A program made the position numbers and the translations under genes. A DNA stretch of 64,000 nt from UBA4720 sp038227135 (GTDB lineage: Bacteria > Gemmatimonadota > Gemmatimonadetes > Gemmatimonadales > Gemmatimonadaceae), in the NCBI GenBank assembly GCA_038227135.1, contig JBBRQC010000002.1, forward strand, positions 1-64,000. The letters are read 5' to 3'. Positions 59,730 to 64,000 of this stretch are shown one piece after another. Every line of letters starts with the position of its first letter. Position 1 is the first letter of the stretch. A model generated the notes under the pieces. That model was given only the letters and a program-made list of their open reading frames with translations. It searched no databases and was not told the DNA's origin.

Positions 59730-60656
59730 ATGTCGCGGACGAATCCTCGGTTCGTTGCGGGAACTGCAACTGGACACGACCTGCCAGGGGCTGTGGGCGG
59801 GCCGGCTGCGGGGCGCGGGCGCGACTCTGCCTTAACCCGGCGGCGCATCTCGCAGGTCGTGTTGTATGCGCTGTTGATCATTGGGGCGCTCATCGCCCTG
59901 CTTCCCATGATGTGGATGCTGTCCGCTTCGTTCATGCCAACTGGAGAGGCCAGCACATACCCGCCGCACTTTCTTCCCAGTCGAATAACCTTCTCGCACT
60001 ACGGCGAGCTGTTCACGCGGCTCAATCTCGGCCGTTATCTGTTCAACAGTGCTCTGATCGCATTCATCGTCACGGGATTGTCGCTCGTGATCAATTCCAT
60101 GGCCGGCTATGCGTTTGCGAAGTTACGGTTCAGGGGGCGTGACCGCGCGTTCCGCATCCTCTCGCTCGGTCTTGTGCTACCAGTTCAAGTGGCGATGCTC
60201 CCGCTCTTCCTATTGATGAAGAATCTCCATCTCATCAACACTTACTGGGGCGTGATCATCCCGGGCATGGCGAGCATCTTCGGGATATTCCTCATCCGTC
60301 AGTATGCACTCTCGATCCCCGACGACATGCTCGACGCCGCGCGGATCGATGGCGCGTCCGAGCTCAGGATCTACTGGTCGGTCGTCGTGCCGGGCATTTT
60401 ACCCATTCTGGCGACGCTCGCGATATGGACTTTCCTCGCGACGTGGAATGACTTCATGTGGCCGTTGATCGTGCTGAGCGACGAGGCGCATTACACGCTC
60501 CCCGTAGCCCTAGCGAATCTCTCCGGCGAGCACGTGATGGATACGGAGCTGATGATGGCGGGATCGGTGCTGACAGTAATTCCCGTGCTCGCCGTGTTTC
60601 TCTTCCTGCAGCGCTACTACATCCAGGGTGTCATGGCAGGGAGCGTGAAGGGATGA
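59730..60656 (+). CDS. Sugar ABC transporter permease (MalG/LacG type)
   Basis: 308 residues. Six helices and the EAA loop 'DAARIDGASELRIYWSVVVP' are present. 'LLPMMWMLSASFMPTGE' and 'TWNDFMWPLIVLSD' are typical of MalG/LacG. It is the second half of the translocation channel. The ATPase (MsmK/MalK-like) is not in the window. The stop overlaps the ATG of the next enzyme (ATGA). Confidence 0.94.
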   Translation: MSRTNPRFVAGTATGHDLPGAVGGPAAGRGRDSALTRRRISQVVLYALLIIGALIALLPMMWMLSASFMPTGEASTYPPHFLPSRITFSHYGELFTRLNLGRYLFNSALIAFIVTGLSLVINSMAGYAFAKLRFRGRDRAFRILSLGLVLPVQVAMLPLFLLMKNLHLINTYWGVIIPGMASIFGIFLIRQYALSIPDDMLDAARIDGASELRIYWSVVVPGILPILATLAIWTFLATWNDFMWPLIVLSDEAHYTLPVALANLSGEHVMDTELMMAGSVLTVIPVLAVFLFLQRYYIQGVMAGSVKG

Positions 60657-63600
60657 AGTTCCTGGGTTCGAGGTGGCGCCGAGCTGGAAGTATTTACACA
60701 ACTGCAGCAGCGAGCTATCGGCTTCGTCAGCTCAACCCAGCAGCTTTGTTATTGGCGGCGCTGAGCGCCATTCCATTTGCGCAGGCACACGCACAAACCG
60801 TCGCCCCCAATACTATAGTATTGGATTCGTTCGACTCTGTGAGCCAATGGACGACCACGCCCGCGGACGGTGTGGAAATATCGGTCCACCCTGATTCGAA
60901 CGGTGTGCACGGCAGAGCGTTGCGGCTGGATTTCGATTTTCACGGACACGGCGGATACGCGGTGATCCATCGCCCGCTCACTCTGACGCTTCCTCCCAAT
61001 TACGAGTTGTCCTTCGCCATCAAGGGCGACGCGCCGACCAATACACTCGAGTTCAAGATGATCGACTCGACGGGGGAAAACGTCTGGTGGTCGAATACTC
61101 CCAACTTCCAGTTTCCAAAGGACTGGCAGACTATTACGCGCAAGAAGAGGCAGATCTCCTTTGCGTGGGGGCCGACCAGCGACAAGACGCTGAAGAACTT
61201 CGCTGCAATCGAAATCGCGATCACTGCGGGCTCGGGCGGTAAGGGCAGCGTCTGGCTGGATGATCTGGTTCTTGCACCTCTCGACCCCGACACGCATTTC
61301 TATCCTGCCCCGACAATCACATCCTCATCCCAGGCTCAGGGATACGACGCCGGGCGAGCAATCGACGCGGACGCGACCAGCGCGTGGCGAAGCGCGTTGC
61401 TGCGAGCGCCACTGCCAACTGGTGGGACCACGGGTGCCCCCGCCGGCCAAATACCCCCCGGCGCGGAGACGATCGACATCGACTTCACCAGGCGCCGAGA
61501 ATTTAGCGGGCTCGTGATCGGCTGGGAGCCGGGACGGCGCGCGAATTCCTACGAGGTGCGGGGCTCGCAGGACAAACAGACCTGGCGAACTCTCTACGCG
61601 GTGAACCGGAATTCGGTCTCCCCGCTCACGCAGGTCGCGGCACCGCGGAAAATGCCAGTCGCGCCATCCCCACTCTTCCGCGATTACCTGTACATGCCGG
61701 AAAGCGATGCCCGCTACCTGCGCATCGTACTTCTCTCTCCGGAGGCGAAGAGCGGTTACGGCATCCGCGACATCGGTATCAAGCCGCTCGAGTGGGCAGC
61801 GAGCGAGAACGATTTCTTCATGGCGATCGCCAATGAGTCGCCGAGGGGCAGCTATCCCAAGCCCTTCCTTGGGGAGCAATCGTATTGGACCGTGATCGGC
61901 GTCGATCGCGACAGCGCCGAAGCGCTGATCAACGAAGAGGGAATGCTAGAGGTGGGGCGCGGGCAGTTCTCACTCGAGCCCTTTCTTTACACCGACGGCA
62001 AGCTCGTCACCTGGAACGATGTGAAAACTTCGGTGACGCCCAATCGCGAGGCGCTACCGCTGCCGCAGGTGCGTTGGAGTACGAAGGATCTGGATCTCGC
62101 GGTCACCGCGTTCGCCGGTGGTCCAAACGATTCGTCGGTGCTCTACGCCCGCTATAGCGTCACCAACAATTCCAAGAAGTACAAACGACTCGTTCTTTAC
62201 CTCGCTATCAGGCCGTTTCAGGTAAACCCACCCTGGCAGTTCCTGAATCTCGCCGGCGGCGTCGCGCGTGTAGACACGATCTCGCTGCAAGGTTCGACGG
62301 CGCATGTCACGGGCAACAAGTTCGTGCGCTCGCTCAGCTCGCCGAGTGGGTTTGGAGCGGTGACGTTCAGCGAGGGGAACATCGTGGACTGGCTTCGCGC
62401 CGGGAAGCTTCCCAACCCCATTTCCGTCACCGATCCCACCGGTCATGCGTCGGCGGCGTTCGCCTACGAGATCGAGCTCGGCCCCCATGCGACGTCCAGC
62501 CCGATCGATATCGCGGTCCCGCTGCACGGCGGAGATCTGAAGCCCGGAACCGCCATGCTTCCCGGACAGGCCGAGCGCATGGTGGCGGCGCAGCTCGAGA
62601 AGGCGCAGTCCGATTGGCGCGAGAAACTGGGTAGAGTCGGCATTTCCCTGCCCGCATCGGCATCGCGGTATACGGAGACGATGCGCGCGCAGCTCGCGGA
62701 CATCCTGATCAATCGGGACGGCCCCGCGATCCAGCCTGGTTCGCGCTCGTATTCACGGTCGTGGATCCGCGACGGTTCGCTCACCTCGACCGCTCTGCTC
62801 CGACTCGGCCACGCCACCGACGTCAAGGATTTCATGGAGTGGTACGCGCAATATCAGTACGACAACGGCAAGGTCCCGTGCTGCGTAGACGAGCACGGCG
62901 CGACGCCGGTGCCGGAGAACGATAGCCACGGCGAATTCATCTATTTGGTGGCAGAGTACTATCGTCACACGGGCGACAAGGCTGAGCTGGAGAAGATGTG
63001 GCCGCACGTGGCCAAAGCGGTGGCGTACATGGATTCCCTACGGCACGAACGGATGACGGAGCAGTACACGATTGGCGCCAACAAGGCGTTTTATGGGCTG
63101 TTGCCACAGTCAATATCACACGAAGGCTACAGCGCGAAACCGATGCATTCCTACTGGGATGATTTCTTTGCGCTGCGGGGATTCAAGGATGCGGCGTTCA
63201 TCGCCAAAGAGCTCGACAAACCCGAAGCACCAGCCTTTGCGCAGATCAGGAACAGCTTCCGGGCGAATCTGTTCGAGTCCATCCGGCAGGTCGTGATCAC
63301 GCGCAAAATCGACTACATCCCGGGCTCGGTGGAGCTGGTGGATTTCGACGCGACATCGACAACCATCGCGGTGTCGCCAGTCGGCGAGGCCGGACGCCTG
63401 CCCGGGCCGTTGTTGATGCGCACGTTCGAGAAGTACTTCCAGGGAGCGCGTCTGAGGGCGAATGGGGTCAAGGCATGGGACGCCTACACGCCGTACGAGC
63501 TGCGCACGGTTGGCACGATGGTGCAGCTGGGTCAGCGCGACAAGGCGCACGAGCTGCTGGACTTCTTTTTCACCAGCCAGCGGCCGAGCGAGTGGCACCA

Positions 63601-64000
63601 GTGGGCGGAAGTGGTATATCGCGATCCGAAAACGCCAAAATTCATTGGTGACATGCCGCACACGTGGGTGGGCAGCGATTACATCCGGAGCTTTCTCGAC
63701 ATGCTGGCGTTCGAGCGCGAGAGCGACAGCTCGCTCGTGATAGGGGCGGGTGTGAGGGACGATTGGGTGAAGCAGGATCCTGGTGTGCGGGTGAACAATC
63801 TCAGCACCGCGTACGGCGCGCTGTCCTACGACATGCGAGCGACGGGCAACACGGTCATCGTGAATCTGCGCGCGGGAATCAAGCTGCCGCCGGGTGGGAT
63901 CGTCGTGTGGTCCCCATTGTCGCAACCGATTCTCTCGGCGGCAGTCGATGGTGTTCCATCGGCCGTGAAGGGGTCTGAGATCAGAGTTCGTCAGTTGCCG
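60653..64000 (+). CDS. Secreted discoidin-domain alpha/alpha-barrel glycoside hydrolase-like enzyme, 3' end beyond window
   Basis: 1116 residues are visible from the ATG at 60653 and the frame is open at the window edge. A signal peptide ends near 'SAIPFAQAHAQT' (~48). Residues ~55-210 form a beta-sandwich that could bind carbohydrate ('LDSFDSVSQWTTTPADGVEI'). A discoidin/F5-8 type C-like domain follows ('TITSSSQAQGYDAGRAIDAD', 'FSGLVIGWEPGRRANSYEVR'). From ~650 a helical barrel carries 'SYSRSWIRDGSLTSTALLRL' and 'PENDSHGEFIYLVAEYYRHT', like GH63/GH15-type (alpha/alpha)6 enzymes with an acid in 'WIRDG'. It probably processes the same glycan as the receptor and transporter serve. Confidence 0.82.
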   Translation, partial: MKFLGSRWRRAGSIYTTAAASYRLRQLNPAALLLAALSAIPFAQAHAQTVAPNTIVLDSFDSVSQWTTTPADGVEISVHPDSNGVHGRALRLDFDFHGHGGYAVIHRPLTLTLPPNYELSFAIKGDAPTNTLEFKMIDSTGENVWWSNTPNFQFPKDWQTITRKKRQISFAWGPTSDKTLKNFAAIEIAITAGSGGKGSVWLDDLVLAPLDPDTHFYPAPTITSSSQAQGYDAGRAIDADATSAWRSALLRAPLPTGGTTGAPAGQIPPGAETIDIDFTRRREFSGLVIGWEPGRRANSYEVRGSQDKQTWRTLYAVNRNSVSPLTQVAAPRKMPVAPSPLFRDYLYMPESDARYLRIVLLSPEAKSGYGIRDIGIKPLEWAASENDFFMAIANESPRGSYPKPFLGEQSYWTVIGVDRDSAEALINEEGMLEVGRGQFSLEPFLYTDGKLVTWNDVKTSVTPNREALPLPQVRWSTKDLDLAVTAFAGGPNDSSVLYARYSVTNNSKKYKRLVLYLAIRPFQVNPPWQFLNLAGGVARVDTISLQGSTAHVTGNKFVRSLSSPSGFGAVTFSEGNIVDWLRAGKLPNPISVTDPTGHASAAFAYEIELGPHATSSPIDIAVPLHGGDLKPGTAMLPGQAERMVAAQLEKAQSDWREKLGRVGISLPASASRYTETMRAQLADILINRDGPAIQPGSRSYSRSWIRDGSLTSTALLRLGHATDVKDFMEWYAQYQYDNGKVPCCVDEHGATPVPENDSHGEFIYLVAEYYRHTGDKAELEKMWPHVAKAVAYMDSLRHERMTEQYTIGANKAFYGLLPQSISHEGYSAKPMHSYWDDFFALRGFKDAAFIAKELDKPEAPAFAQIRNSFRANLFESIRQVVITRKIDYIPGSVELVDFDATSTTIAVSPVGEAGRLPGPLLMRTFEKYFQGARLRANGVKAWDAYTPYELRTVGTMVQLGQRDKAHELLDFFFTSQRPSEWHQWAEVVYRDPKTPKFIGDMPHTWVGSDYIRSFLDMLAFERESDSSLVIGAGVRDDWVKQDPGVRVNNLSTAYGALSYDMRATGNTVIVNLRAGIKLPPGGIVVWSPLSQPILSAAVDGVPSAVKGSEIRVRQLP

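Noticed and set aside
1..64000. Prophage, insertion sequence or integrative element.
   Set aside because: No integrase, transposase, terminal repeats or phage structural genes were seen, and the single tRNA is not flanked by an integrase or a repeated 3' end within the window.

Overview
This is a GC-rich, densely coding bacterial chromosome segment. Gene content fits a Gram-negative, aerobic, saccharolytic soil or freshwater bacterium, most likely of the Gemmatimonadota (Gemmatimonadaceae-like). The pointers are a long TonB-dependent receptor with an N-terminal carboxypeptidase-like domain, PadR and ECF regulators, a SURF1 cytochrome-oxidase assembly factor, several lipoproteins, and many short overlapping 'ATGA/GTGA' operons. 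The taxon is inferred from gene style, not from a marker gene. No phage, insertion sequence, CRISPR array or replication origin was recognised; one tRNA gene is present.

Layout. 1-4.15 kb: a minus-strand operon reading phasin/histone-like protein, M20 peptidase, small unknown protein, RNase HI-like protein with altered active site, zinc-ribbon protein, thiolase (cut by the window edge). 4.25-7.6 kb: CoA-transferase, orphan D12 DNA adenine methyltransferase, ECF sigma factor and a membrane anti-sigma-like protein, closed by a strong terminator. 7.7-11.6 kb: small secreted protein, radical SAM protein, a HExxH-type protein with two compensating frameshifts, pterin dehydratase, Bax-inhibitor-like protein, HAD phosphatase. 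11.7-16.9 kb: deoC, two aldehyde dehydrogenase genes that together look like a split ALDH16, and an ABC exporter. 16.9-25.5 kb: MHYT histidine kinase, PadR regulator with a palindromic operator, then a minus-strand SNF2-type helicase plus a 1047-residue Eco57I/PglX-like methyltransferase, a probable DNA-modification defence pair, and a small membrane protein.

25.6-31.7 kb: glycosyltransferase, very glycine-rich protein, LD-carboxypeptidase, rhodanese, alpha/beta hydrolase, Nudix hydrolase, beta-propeller and a membrane protein. 31.9-34.5 kb: a manganese operon (Nramp transporter, UspA, DtxR/MntR-type repressor) with an operator over its promoter. 34.5-38.7 kb: an FtsX/MacB-type ABC operon ending in an AttH/CrtC-like lipocalin-domain protein with its own membrane anchor. 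38.7-49.4 kb: DUF72, SURF1, acyl-CoA dehydrogenase, MgtE, copper-chaperone-like HMA protein, putative glycoside hydrolase, lipoprotein, thioesterase, DUF2203, RNase Z and tRNA-Ala(CGC).

49.6-64 kb: a SnoaL-like protein, a divergent lipoprotein, then a carbohydrate-utilisation locus: LacI regulator with a palindromic operator, TonB-dependent receptor, PF10091/GH144-type glycosidase, sugar-binding lipoprotein, two ABC permeases, and a large discoidin-domain alpha/alpha-barrel enzyme running off the window. In this locus the receptor would import an oligosaccharide across the outer membrane, the secreted hydrolases would trim it, and the ABC system would take up the product; no ATPase for the importer lies in the window.
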